DNA of 64,000 nt from the NCBI GenBank assembly GCA_947095535.1, contig OX352772.1:46581445-46645444 (forward strand), written 5' to 3'. The DNA comes from Poecilobothrus nobilitatus. Lineage: Eukaryota > Arthropoda > Insecta > Diptera > Dolichopodidae. Below the pieces are notes generated by a model. That model made no database searches, was not told where the DNA came from, and worked only from the letters and a program-made list of their open reading frames with translations. Numbering within the stretch: the stretch's first letter is position 1; each line of letters begins with the position of its first letter. Below are positions 23,526-35,350 of the stretch, piece by piece. The translations under genes were made by a program, and so were the position numbers.

Positions 23526-24258
23526 CTCAATAAACGGTTTTCAAGGTCTTGATTAAAATTTGAATTGAAAATGAAGAAATTTTTCGATTGTTCGATCTTT
23601 TCTACTACTAATTTTAATATTTCCCATCTTTTGCAAAATTAAAATAAATAACAATAATACATAGAGAAAATTTTAAGTAAGCTTTAGAGAATTTATTGAA
23701 TTGCATTACGTGTTAACTTAAATTTATCCATTTAAGTTTTTACAACTTAATTTTTCAACTTTCTTTTTCAAATTTTCAATCACACTAACGATAAATTCAT
23801 GATCTTTGTTTCTTTTATATTCTGAAATTTTCATTTTTATCAAGGTATAAAAAATTTTTTTATATCCTCAAAATATTACATAAAAACAACCATAAATGTA
23901 ACCAATATAATTGTGGAATATATAAACAGATACATTATATAGTAGATCAAATTTTTGTCTCGACCGTCAATAATTAGATTTATATATTAGGGTTTTTCTT
24001 TTCTTTCCGTTTCCATTTTAAAAATTCTCTTTTGAAAATTTTGTGTTGAACTTCAAATAAAAAAATAAATTTTTATATATGTAGAAGTTTATGCTAAAAA
24101 TTATTTTTAAGAATAAGACAAGGAAGTAAATAAGTTTTAAAGGAATGCAAGTTATATTATTTAGAATGAAATGTTTGAGTAATGAAGAATACAATAAGTA
24201 CTTATGTATTCCTAAGTACCTATACATATTATAACATTTCTAATTTCTTTTCTTTTAC
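23526..24258. other. AT-rich spacer, no gene seen
   Basis: No supported coding segment; small frames have background composition. Confidence 0.4.
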
Positions 24259-24733
24259 ACCCGTACGAACACAGTTCAAGGGTATAATAAATTTGCGACT
24301 GCGTTTGTGACAAATAAGGAATGACGAGATCGATATGAAAAAGTATATTTTGATTGAATCAGGGTGGAATTCTGAGTCGATTTAGCCGAACGTGTCAGTC
24401 AATCTGTTCACTCGCACGATAAAATAACATGTTCGAACGGCGTATTTGAGCAGCTGGCGTACATATTTTTTTTAATCCAATGTCTAACTAAGCTAGATAT
24501 TTGAAATTTTAAAAACAGTCAAGTTTTATGTCAATTACTTTTGCAAAATTTAGTTAGTTTACGCAACAGTTGCAAAATTTATAAGCTGATATATTGGCAC
24601 TTAAGAAAACAGCTAGACATATAAAATTTTGTAAGAGATGATTAAGTTTACTTTTGTAAAATGTATGTTTGACGCAACGGGGTCTTTAATTTCGTGCGGG
24701 TATCCTAGAGTTAACACTCTTTCTCTTTTCTTC
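24259..24733 (-). mobile_element. 259-bp-repeat family, short complete copy
   Basis: This is in reverse orientation to the copy at 3584. It opens with a stem 'acccgtacgaac' / 'gttcaagggtata', then 'ttgtgacaaataaggaatga', 'gaattctgagtcgatttagc' and 'gcacgataaaataac'. It closes with 'cgtgcgggtatcctagagtt' followed by 'aacactctttctc', the counterpart of the family's other inverted end. It has no 259-bp array, so it may be an ancestral or deleted form. Confidence 0.65.
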
Positions 24734-25149
24734 TTTGCAATAATAAAATTGAAAAAGAAAAGAATTTTTTGATAATTTATGTTCAGTTTTCCCCCTCTTT
24801 TAACTCAAGAGAATAGTAACTAGATTGACAAAAATTTTATTAAATACATATCAACCTCTTTCAATAATTGCATTGCAGTTTTTTTTTTTCATTTTCACTG
24901 TTATAAGCAGTATATTAACATTGTATATGATCTGATCAAGATTCTTTAGAAGACCTTTTCATTAGAGACCAGCGACTTAACAACTGCATTATTATTCAGA
25001 TCGCATAATAGTAATCACTTTAAATTTAATGGCGCCTCATATGCAAATAAAGTTAAAAATCTAAATGCCTAGTAAAGGTGCATTTAAACTTAAATAAACA
25101 CAAGAAGTTTTATTTATTTATTTGTTCCATAACACATAGGACATATAAA
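24734..25149. other. Spacer, no gene seen
   Basis: AT-rich with a slightly G+C-richer patch at 24950-25060 that has no supported open frame. Confidence 0.4.
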
Positions 25150-25535
25150 TATTAGTTATACAAATGGTTTTGCTTATGTAAACTTTCAAAGTTAACTTTG
25201 GGTCTAAGGTTAGCCCAAGATATTTGACTATTTCGGCCCAATCAATTGAAGTGGAATTTACTTTTCAAAATTGATTTAAAACATTTTTTACGTTTAAGTG
25301 AAAAGTAAATAGTATGACACTTATCTACATTAATTTAAATTTTCCATTTATTGAAGCATTTTTGGATAGTATAAAAATTTGTTTGTATAGTTGTTTTTCA
25401 ACTTCCAATCCAAATGTACCTGAGGTAAGATATGGCCACATCATCTGCAAATGCGGAAAAAAGACAGTTATTTAAAATTGGAAAATCAGCGGTATTTAAA
25501 TTGTACAAGATTGGTCCAAGTTGAATCAGACCCTA
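25150..25535 (-). pseudogene. Jockey-like LINE reverse transcriptase fragment
   Basis: Minus-strand frames read 'QLGPILYNLNTADFPIL', then 'FADDVAIS' (the F/YADD catalytic motif of reverse transcriptase). After frameshifts they continue 'NFYTIQKCFNKWKI', 'INVDKCHTIYFSLKRKK' and 'IDWAEIVKYLGLTLDPKLTL'. The order and spacing match RT motifs from the palm (FADD) to the 'KYLG.TLD' segment of Jockey-clade elements. Several frameshifts and stops make it a dead fragment lacking its endonuclease and ORF1. It lies just 3' of the gustatory receptor gene. Confidence 0.9.
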
Positions 25536-25870
25536 GACATAAAATTTTATAAAATGCAAAGGTGTGCAGCTCAAATTGTTAAAACTAAAACTCAATTTTC
25601 AGTAATAGTTTTAACAATTCATACAAATGTCTTGCATTATAGAAAACTTAATATTATAATAGAAGTATAGCCCAAAGGATATTAAATAACTTGAAGTTAA
25701 GAATATATTCTCAACATATTTCCACCACTTACCTTATTCACTATCCATAATATCCTCATTTTATATATATTTTAGTATACCGTTCTTTCCATCTTGTTCC
25801 AACATATTATACCAATGATTCAGACAGGTTTAATAAACAAATAGTTGAACAGTAAGCAAAAACAAATTAG

Positions 25871-25876
25871 TTTATT
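25871..25876 (-). terminator. Polyadenylation signal for the gustatory receptor
   Basis: Minus-strand AATAAA about 95 bp after the receptor stop codon (25969..25971). Position is right but the hexamer is common in AT-rich DNA. Confidence 0.35.
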
Positions 25877-25968
25877 TTAAAATTATTATCTTTAATCTTA
25901 CATTTATACTTAAAAGTAAAATTATTACCATATTTACCATAATGCACATTATATTTTTTTTAACTAAT

Positions 25969-28900
25969 TTAATAAGTTTTAATTGAAGGATACAATTTTT
26001 TATTTAAAATATGAAATTGTACAATAAATATAAAAAATGTTAACAATCCTGATGCAAAATTTAACATTGATTTTTTTGTTAATGCAAACAATCCACATAT
26101 TTTATAATCAAATTTTCGTATAAAAATACTTTGAGTTAAAATTTGATCAATCTGTAAAATAAAATAAAATATAAATTAAAGATTAATACATAAAAATGAA
26201 ATAAAAGTTGTAGAAATATTTAAATATACGATAAACTAAATCCTTCGGAATTAGGACTTTCTTCAACTAATTTGCTCGGTTCCCTTAAATTAAAAAAAAA
26301 AATGAATTTATTTTAGTCCGATTCATTGATTTTATCTAAAGTCTAAAGTCTTATCTTTAATCTAAAACGAGGAAGAGTCCAGTAGAGTAGACTGTGTCAA
26401 CACTGAAATACTCGTATGAATATGATATATCCTGTTTCTATAAAACTTGATCAACCTGTAAAAAATTGCAGATGTTCTAGTATCAACGTTAACTACCGAG
26501 ATATATTTATGTAAATTGTGGAGTTGTATAACAGCTACCCGAATTTATTGCACTAGCCCAACCAAATTTTATAAAAGTTGTTGCCATAAAACTTGATCAT
26601 CATTTGCAATATTTCAGACGGCTAGCTTTATTAAGTTCCAAGAGGTGCAAAAAGGCTGAGCTAGTTGCTCTAAACCAGCCAAATTTTACAAAATTTGTTG
26701 GCATGTAACTTAATATCACTTCACTAAATTTCAGATACCTAGCTTTAATAGTATCACACTGCGTTACCTTCATTTAAAAATAAAAGTTGTATGGCAGCTA
26801 TCCGAACCTATTGCACTAGCAAAATCAAATTTTACGAGCACAGTCGGGCAGTCGGATAGGCGAACGGTCGTACATGACTTAATCGACTTAGAATTCGATT
26901 CTGATTCACACCATTGATTCACCGATTCACACCTTTGACCCTATATCTAGTTGGACTCCTTTAAGGTGTCACAAACGTAATAGCAAATTTATTATATCCT
27001 TGAACATAGTTCATACGGGTATAATAAATTCTAATTTTGATTTTAAGCAAATTTGCAGGTCCTCAACATTTACTATCAACATATTCTAAATATTTTCAAA
27101 CAAATTTTCTTTGGATATATTTAGATAGTTTAAGTAAATTATATTTGTCCCCGATAAATCCCTAAAACCATTTTTATTCTAAATGTATTTCGTCAAAATC
27201 AAATAATATAAAGTCTAAAAGAGTATACTAATGTTTATAAGTCTGAAAAATATTTCCAAATATATTTTCAGTTTAGTAAAACACATGAATCCATATCAAG
27301 TTTTATTGATGGCAAATCATTTTTGAGAAATCTAAAGTACCTAACTATAAAATAGGTTCATGGTGTCTATATTATGTTTCATAAAATAGTTTTCTAAACA
27401 AAATTCGGTTAAATTATTCAGGTTTTTTTTTAGTTTATTGTTCCACAATTTCTTATTTTGTAGCTATTTTTTGAACCATAGAACGATCTCGCTAACTATA
27501 TTTAGACCATTTTTCGTTAATCTTTAGCAGACTATAAAAATCCTTCGTTTTAGAAAATACTTTACATAATTACATTATTATTTCGACACATTATATGTCT
27601 GTTAATCTATTGTTTTTTTAAGAACCAATATCTTGAAATTTAACATTAAATTTCTATTATCGGTGAAAAATTCCAAATGAAGGAAAGGTAAAAAGAAGAC
27701 CGATATCATCGAAAAATACAAAATTTCTGTAGGTAAAGTCATGTTATTTGTACAATAAATTTGATCAAAGTGAAAATTATGTATTATTAGTCAAAATATC
27801 ATCAAAAAACACAAAACTAGTATCATTACACTTAAAATATGTATCGTTAAAAAAAAGGAAAATCATTTCCATTTATAAAATCTTAAAAAAAATTAATAAA
27901 TTTTCTCATATTTTTTTTACAACTATTGCATATTTATAGGGGAATTTTGTTTAAAACCCTTTTAGACTATGGCCCTGATTTTGATAGTCATTTCATAAAA
28001 ATGAAAATGAAAAATTTCATTTCATTTTAATAATTTTTTGCGATTTCGATAGTCGGAGAAAATGAAATGGAATTTAAAATTAAAATGATTTATATTTTTG
28101 TTTTAAACAGGCAATACTTTAATATTTTGAGGTTTTGGCTATACAAAGAAAATCTAAATTAAAAATTAAGTGCTCGTAAATTATTAAATAATATTGTCTG
28201 CATAATGAGAACAAAAAATACTGACTTCTATAAATACCTGCTGTTATTTTAGAGAAGGCTCCGTATCTTGTGAGCAAGAATTCGGACCAATATGATTTAA
28301 AAAACGTAGTTCCCAATAGAAAAAAAGTAAATAATTAAAAAAAGTTCCGAAAACTGGCTCCTTAGTTTTTGGGTTCTGTTTTTTTGGGGCGGGCTTAAAA
28401 GTTGATCTTTTTCATTTTTTTTTTTGTGATATTTAAATTTTAATACAAAATCGGTGAGTACTAAGTACCTTTTTTTTAATCATGTCGGAACGACGACTTC
28501 TAATTCACAAATTAATAGGCTTTCTTGCAACCTATGCTATCGCATAGTCATAGGCTGCTTATAAAAATGCCTATATTCACATAAATATAAATAAAATACT
28601 TAATAATTTTTTTCTAAATTCATTTTTACAAACACTCATTCAACAATTTCAAAATGAGAAAATTTGACGTTTTAAATGAGTATATTCATAAAAAACGACT
28701 ATCAAAATCAGCTTCTTTTCATTTTTTATGACTATTGAAATGAAAAATTTTGTTTTTCATAAAAGACGAAAATGATATGACCATATATATTTGTGTGAAT
28801 TTATATTTATCACATGACTTTTTGTAATTCTTGAAATTTTAAAAAGCTGATTAGTCCAAAATGGGATTAAATATCGTAAAAATAAAAATGAAATTTGCCC

Positions 28901-30325
28901 ATTTGACTATAGATATTATATTACATAACATAAGGATGACAATTTTATTCTTTTTTTTACGTTCACACTATATAAATTCTTTTGTACTGTAAAATTTGTA
29001 TACAATACACATTCTAAATCATATGACAATCAACACAGTCTGAAGTAGCCTTTAGACACTTTAATTATCTCAGCATAAAAATCAAAATTTAGTGTGATTT
29101 CAGTTTAAGACATTTAATTAATATTGAAATTAATATAAAAATTAATATAGAAATATAGAATTTAAAAAAAAAAAATCTGACATTATGTGATACGTTTTAT
29201 TCGAACTTTAACTTTTATAACAGTTTAAAAAGAATATTCTATTCTTTTCATTTATTTTATATTAAAAAAAAAAAAAAAATTATAGAAATTATTAATAATA
29301 ATATTTACCTCTTTTTTAATTATTTCATCACAATATAATAAATTTTTTATATCAAATATATCAAAATATTTACGAAATTCATTATTTAACCATTCTAATA
29401 TTATTGATAATAAAAGACAATGTAAAATATGATAAAATGTACATAAAAAATTCATTATTGTATAAAAAATTGTTATTGATTGAAATTTTTCATTTAAAAA
29501 TATTATTTGAAATATAAAATAACAATTTTTAATTAAAAATCCTGAATACATTATTAATAAACATATTAATTGTATTTGAAATTTTATTTTATAAATTTTA
29601 TAATATTTATAACAATTTATATAAATTAATATATATTCATATAAATTTTTTATTATTAATAGAAAATTTTTATTAATTATTAATTTATTTATAATAAAAT
29701 TATATTTATGTTTTAATAATGTTATTGTTATAAGTAATATTAATGTTAAAAAAAATATAAAACATACATTATAAAAAAATATATACATTGTAATTAATTT
29801 AAGTAAACCTAAAAATATATTTTTATATATTATTGTTTCAATTATTGATATAATATCTAATATCATTTCAAATATATATGTTAACATTAATAAAATAATT
29901 ATAAAAAATTCTTTAAATTTAAAAAAATTAAAATTAAAATCATTATGAAAATAAATTTTTTTTATTAATATTAATTGATGATTTAAAGTTTTTATTAATA
30001 AATTATCATCAAAAAATCTTTGATAACATGGTCCTATTATTGTAAAAAATATTAAACTAATTAAATTTGAAAATCTTATTATACCTAATAATGAAATTTT
30101 TTCATTATTTATTGATTTAATATTTAATGTTAAATCTTTATAATAAATTATTATAATTAATTGTATAAAAATAAATATTATAAAAAATATACGATATATT
30201 AATAATTCAGATATATTAAATTTTTTTATATTAAAATTAAATTTAAAACCTAAATATTTTAAATAATATTGAATTTGAAAAAATATATATAATATAATTA
30301 ATATAATTTTATTTAATAAATTCAT
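25969..30325 (-). CDS. Insect gustatory receptor (Gr family), two exons
   Basis: Join exon 1 (30325..29309, 339 codons) to exon 2 (26151..25969, 60 codons plus stop), a 399-residue protein, normal for insect gustatory receptors. These are seven-pass ligand-gated cation channel subunits of chemosensory neurons. Exon 1 has six hydrophobic segments (about residues 41-62, 79-98, 140-164, 170-203, 250-277, 284-309) and the family layout 'GIIRFSNLISL' before 'CYQRF'. It ends at donor gag|gtaaat, phase 0. Exon 2 follows 'tttttacag' and supplies the seventh segment and signature: 'CGLFALTKKSML' and 'TFFIFIVQF'. The join reads EIIKKE-IDQIL. A phase-0 intron before the last exon is typical of Gr genes. 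Codons are extremely A/T-rich. The frame of exon 1 can run on to 29252 without splicing, but that loses the conserved end. Which Gr subfamily is not clear. Confidence 0.9.
26366..27023 (+). mobile_element. 259-bp-repeat family, copy 3, inside the receptor intron
   Basis: It starts 'aacgaggaagagtccagtag' and continues like the copy at 3584: 'tttctataaaacttgatcaa', 'gccataaaacttgatcatca', 'agttgtatggcagctatccg', 'gaattcgattctga', 'ggtgtcacaaacgtaat'. It ends at 'gttcatacgggtataataa' with no outer right inverted end. It has one unit of the 259-bp repeat. It lies antisense within the intron of the gustatory receptor gene. Confidence 0.75.
27024..27974. other. Receptor intron, AT-rich, nothing else seen
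   Basis: Part of the 3.16-kb intron (26152..29308) of the gustatory receptor. No further exon or repeat was recognised. Confidence 0.5.
27975..28745. mobile_element. Inverted-repeat element sharing a core with 42991..43777
   Basis: 'ctgattttgatagtc' at 27975..27989 is exactly inverted at 28697..28711. Further variants ('gatttcgatagtc' near 28042, 'gactattgaaatg' near 28730) form nested inverted copies at both ends. The core at about 28377..28610 ('ggggcgggcttaaaagttga', 'aaatcggtgagtac', 'catgtcgg', 'gcatagtcatag', 'ataaaaatgcctatat') matches 43212..43430 in the same order. It sits inside the gustatory receptor intron. No coding capacity. Confidence 0.65.
28746..29308. other. Receptor intron, proximal part
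   Basis: AT-rich sequence between the inverted-repeat element and the donor of exon 1. Nothing further is supported. Confidence 0.5.
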
Positions 30326-31612
30326 TTTTTTTTTTATATTAAAAAATTAAATTCTTTATTTCTTTGAAAAATTTTATGAAACAAAAAAAAAAAAAAAAAC
30401 CGAATTCTTAGAAAGTCCGATATTATTTCACTAATTAAATTGAAAAAAGTTTTAATTTTCGGGTATTACTGATTAGTTTTTACATATATATATATATTAT
30501 ATATACGCTTAAAATAAATATGTACATATACAAAAATTATACTTATTTAACTTTTAGTAAAATTTCTTATATTCCTTCTAAAAATAATAAAACTTAATTA
30601 ATAATCGATTAATATAGTATTAATAAAGTATTAATTAAAAAATACATTATATGTATGTATGTACAATAAACAATAATAGATCAGATAGTATACTCCAATT
30701 GACTTTTAAGGATAATTTGAACTTTTTTTTTATCAATAATTAATAAGTTAAATATTTATTTATATTAATCATTTATTATATAAAGTAGAAAGTGTGTTCC
30801 TTTATTTATTTGTTTGATATATATGCATTCCTACACTGTGTAATCTGATTGCTACCAAATTTTGTAGAATTGTTCTTCTGAACCCGAAATCTGTCGTGAA
30901 TTGCTTTTCCTTTCGATCTTTTAACAGTTTCTGACACTAGAGTCCGCGATAAACATTTTTTCATTTTTTCATTATCCTATTTATATGAATCTACTGATTG
31001 AAGGAATTCTTCAGTTCATTCCTGCAATTATTTACTGAAGGAATTCGTTAAAACATAGTTACGACTTGTTAAACGATACGCCGATCAAAAAGAAAATTGT
31101 ATCCGTATCCAATTTTTTAAGGTAATTTGATGGCTTTCAAGAACAAGTTTAAAAAATTTTTGGAAAGTTTGGGAAATTTATAATTAGTTAACATATATAT
31201 ACCATTACGATGACTTTCTAATTAAGTTTTCATATTTTTGTTTATCCTTTTTGCACACGGTTCGATTGATTAATTTAAATTTTCTAGAAATATTGTTCTT
31301 TATGTTCAAGGAGTTACATGAAAATTGGTTGTATCGTCCCTAAAATTTCAATTTTTTAAGAGTTTCTATAACTTTATATAAAGTTCGCTTAAATGTGATA
31401 TAACATAAAGTATATATGATAATTAATGGATTGCATACTACATGTGAGCAAAAAAAAGTTTCCCCAAAAGAACAACACTACCAAGCAACAATAAAGTCAA
31501 TACAGTCCCGATAATCTGAATTACTACATCAACTACACCACACCACCCTGATAATTTAAGTTCAGCGAATACTGGACATATAGCGGATACATTTTATAGA
31601 GTAAATATATTT
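30326..31612. other. Upstream region of the gustatory receptor
   Basis: This region should hold the promoter of the minus-strand receptor gene; no specific element can be picked out. The G+C-richer patch at about 30835-31110 ('ctgattgctaccaaattttg', 'gaaggaattcttcag', 'tactgaaggaattcgtt') has repeated 'gaaggaattc' words and looks like old repeat sequence of unknown class. Confidence 0.35.
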
Positions 31613-31737
31613 GGTCGTATGCAAAAAACTGAGCTTGAACTCAAAGCTTACTTTTGCAAACAAACATGCGAGTTCAAGCGCAATTTTTGTATGAAAGAGT
31701 GAGATTTGAGTTCAAGCTCATTTTTATGCATTCGACC
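31613..31737. mobile_element. 125-bp inverted-repeat element (MITE), copy 1
   Basis: The left end 'ggtcgtatgcaaaaaactga' continuing 'gcttgaactcaaa' is inverted at the right end, whose reverse complement is 'ggtcgaatgcataaaaatga' continuing 'gcttgaactcaaa'. Arms are about 33 bp. The same arms occur at 49498..49641 and, one-sided, near 39055. It is too short to code for anything. Confidence 0.8.
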
Positions 31738-32759
31738 TATTGTCTTTGCATATAGTTACTTTTAAATGCTAATTATTCAGTACTAAAAAAGAACTGAATC
31801 AATATACTGAAGTTACGTAAAACTAGTGAAACAAGAATGTATATAATGAAATATAATGAAACAAAAATATGGTGTTATAATTTAATTTTTCAATAATCAA
31901 ATAATCAAAATAATAATTTTTAAAACAAGTCTCACGTAAACATTTTTTAATTTGTCCTAATAAGTCGCAGATGATTTCTGTAGAAATTCATTTAAGTATT
32001 AAAACAACTCAGAAATTAAACAGAAGTTGTCCAGGCAATTTTAACATTACAAATGCCGATACCGATGAGTCTAGTAATGTTGAAAAAACAATATGTTTTT
32101 TTCACTACAATAACCCTCTTTTAATAGCTAAATATTCATAGATTGAAATAAGTACATAATCTATAGTATTTCTTTATTCCAACATTAGTGTTGAAAAAAA
32201 TAAATTATATTTTAGTGTTATTAAAATTTGCTGTGTAAATTATTTAATTATTTAAAAAAATTTTTAATATAATATTGAAATTATTTTTGAATTTTCAAAA
32301 CCAAAATAAAAAATAATTTTAATAAAACATTTTTTATAAAATCTGTTCTGAATCAGCCACGAGAAAAAGTAATGCTAAAAGATACTAATAAAGTTATGAA
32401 AAAAAGTACTTCCATTCAATACTGAAAATGTAAAATCAACTCTGAGAATTAGAAGTATTTTCACCTAGTTCTGAAAAGTCACTAATAAATCGCTGAAAGG
32501 AAGGAGAACAACTTTCAATTTATTGGTGTAAAAGTGCTGAATTTTTTCTATCTATTATTACAGATGTTGGTACTTTTTAAAGTTTTAAATTTACGTAAAA
32601 ACAAAAGTTACACCAACAAAATTAGCCGAAGTCCAAGTAAAGACAGGAATTTCTGCTCTGTCACTCTCTCAGTTACCATAATACAAGTTCACATTTTATT
32701 GATTTTAAGTTCCTGAAATGATGTTGTTGAATTGTGCACGATGAGTGGCTAAGTGAATA
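31738..32759. other. AT-rich spacer, no gene seen
   Basis: No supported exon. Small open frames (for example 32534..32716) have no splice or family support. Confidence 0.4.
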
Positions 32760-33112
32760 AAGCCACCTCATAAATTTATGTCTGTCAAATTTCATCACTT
32801 CTTGCCCATGACAATTGCTTCCTGCCAACTCTTTTTTTTCCTTCGATTTTGGCTTGCACTATCAGTTGTAAGAGTTCATATTTATTGTTCAGCATCAAAT
32901 GCCAAAAATATGCAATTTTTAGTTTGACGGCTTGGAGGAGTTTTCTCTCTTGACCTATACGACATATAGAAGCTCGGTATTTAAAATATGTTCTAATCAT
33001 GATATCTTTTCGATTTTTCTATTAATTCACATTTCTAAAGCTTCTATTGTGTTCATATGTGAAGTTTTTATTGTTCATAATTCTAAGCTGTATAATAGAA
33101 CAGACCAAATAT
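32760..33112 (-). pseudogene. LINE 3' end fragment (Jockey/RTE-like)
   Basis: Minus-strand frames read 'YEHNRSFRNVN', then 'ICRIGQERKLLQAVKLKIA', 'YELLQLIVQAKIEGKKRVG' and 'RKQLSWAR'. The succession R-R-I-x-x-x-R-E-L-L, 'YELLQLI.QGKIEGKR..GR....SW' is a familiar C-terminal stretch of insect LINE polyproteins. In-frame stops lie between the first and second blocks. The upstream reverse transcriptase and endonuclease are missing, as expected of a 5'-truncated copy. Confidence 0.8.
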
Positions 33113-35109
33113 AGAATTTAGCGTATAGTAAACGCTAAATCATAATAACAAGTTACCGAATTCCTGCTACTTTAAAATAATTTAAAAAAAATATATTTAA
33201 ATTTTTACTTCTTTATTTTATTAAGTTTTTCATTTACGATTTCTGAATTTAAATTAAATTTAATCTTTAATTTTTTTTTTTATTGTTTTCGCAATGATAA
33301 AAACAAATTATCACGTTTTACATATTATATTTAATTAGATCTCTTTCACTGGACACACATACATAGGAGTCCAAAAATGAAGAATAAGAAAAGGGGCTTT
33401 TAACACAAAAAAATAGGGGAAGAGAAATTGAATAGTGGATCGAAATGCCAGCGACAGATCATTTCTTAGGTTTCTGTTGACTATTTTCATTTAAATTTTT
33501 ATTTGAAAAAAAAACTGGAATATAAAATTCAATTAACATATTATATATTATTCCTTATATATTAGATATTTCATTATGTACATAGCACATTACATAATTA
33601 TGCTTATATAGAAAATTTTCCAACATAAAAAGTTTGTGATGTTATTTTCAAAAAGAATAAACAATAAATCTCACGTGAACATTTGCTGGTCAATTCGTTG
33701 ATGTGAACATTTAACACCTTAGACATAGAGTCAAAAAATGATTGAAAACAACTACAGCGGAGAGTCGACCTATTTATAAAGAGTAATCACACAGATAAAC
33801 GATTTAAAATTAGAATTTGTCAAAATATACAGACTCACCTATATGCTTACATACATATATTTCAAAATTAAACTACGCTACAAATTTCATTACAATTTTC
33901 TAAAAAGAATTTTCATGATTAAAGATCGGAGTAAATTTTATGAATACAATACTTTTCTTATAAGGTAAGCAAAGAGGAAAATTAACAAATTAAGAATTAG
34001 GAGGAGGTAAATAATAGGAGGTACCTACTGTAAAATAACATTTTTGATCCTATTTTGTTATTAATAGAATTAATATTATGTATGTTTGAAAAATCAAATA
34101 TTATAAAGTGTTTTCAAATTAATTTTTAAAAAACTAAATACAAAAGTAATTTAATATAAAATATATAATAGAATAAAAGAATTTTGGCGGTCGAGTAGTT
34201 ATAAACCAAGGGAATTCCACACAAATTGATGACATCTCATACATTCGTAGATACACTATATTAAATCGAGATCAAGTTGTCTGCCCTAAATCCTGTATAA
34301 TCAACTATAAAATCAGTCCAGATTATACCCACACAAAATAGTAGGGACCGCCGCCTTCAAATCCGCAGTAAACAAATTATTGAAACCCTGATTTTGTAAA
34401 CCAACTACAATAATCCCTCCAAATTATTTTTTTACATAAATCAACAACAAAGCATTCCGAAATCTTCATTTTCCGATTCCTCTGAAATCTCCGCTAATCA
34501 ATTTATTCAAACAACAATTAACAGTAATGTGGTTTATTTTAGTAAAAAATATTAGGTCAGTAAAATTTATCATCATTTAACATACTACAATAATCAAAAA
34601 ATTTACAGTTTTCTTTTCTTTAAAATCACTCTGTCTTTAGACTAATAATCACATAACGAAATTTGATACATTATGTAAAGGAGAAACTCAGAACTTTTCG
34701 TTTAAGCAGAGCGTTAAACGCGTGGAAAATCAGATTCAGATTCGCATTCGGGTTCAACTTATAAAATTATAATGGGTTCGGTTCAGATTCGGGTTTCGGT
34801 TAAATTTTTTTTAAAAAGTCTAAAATCAGAAAATATTGGTATGGGTATTGTTAAATGTGATATATGTGATATGAGTATTAAAATTCCAAAGTTTTCATAC
34901 CCTATCATACTGTGTATCATACTATGGTGCTCAATAATTCAAATGAGTAGATACTAATAATAATAAAGCAAAGAGGTAATTTTATTTTCCTTTATTTATT
35001 TTTTAAATAAATTTTACATTGTATTTATTTTACAAATAAAATGTTTTTTGAATTTTCTCCGTTCAATGATTTTAGTTTCTTGTTCTAACGATATCATATC
35101 ATAGACGAG
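33113..35109. other. AT-rich spacer, no gene supported
   Basis: AT-rich DNA. The 34180-34530 part is a little G+C-richer, with 'ggcggtc' near 34187 and its inverse 'gaccgcc' near 34346, but it has no coding frame. Around 34705-34815 and 35625-35690 'ttcgggtt'-type words recur, bracketing the LINE fragment; they may be one element's ends, but no firm boundaries can be set. Confidence 0.35.
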
Positions 35110-35350
35110 GCATCAAGTTTGATGCCTGGTCTCAAAACATTCCAAAGAGAAGCAAGGAGAACTTCTGCTGCCCACCCTTATGTAGTTCAAATCCCAAATG
35201 ACCTAACTCGCCTTATGAAAATTGATTTGTAGTACCGACATCTCGAATGTGGAACCATCTCCCACCTCATGTGTTCCCCAGAAATGTTGATGATTACATT
35301 TATAACGTACAAAGATTCAAGGTGATTATTAACAATTTTGTTCACAATAT
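35110..35350 (+). pseudogene. LINE 3' end fragment (CR1/Jockey-like RT C-terminus)
   Basis: Plus-strand frames read 'TFQREARRTSAAHPYVVQIP', 'NDLTRLMKID' and, after a break, 'TSRMWNHLPPHVFPRNVD' and 'YIYNVQRFKVIIN'. The pattern 'R.SR.WN.LP..VFP......FK' is the hallmark C-terminal end of CR1/Jockey-type reverse transcriptases. One frameshift with a stop lies between the blocks. Nothing upstream of it is recognisable. Confidence 0.85.

Noticed and set aside
29252..29308. C-terminal 'VNIIINNFYNFFFFFNIK' as the true end of the gustatory receptor
   Set aside because: It follows a perfect donor, is poly-T derived, and the spliced alternative restores the conserved family end.
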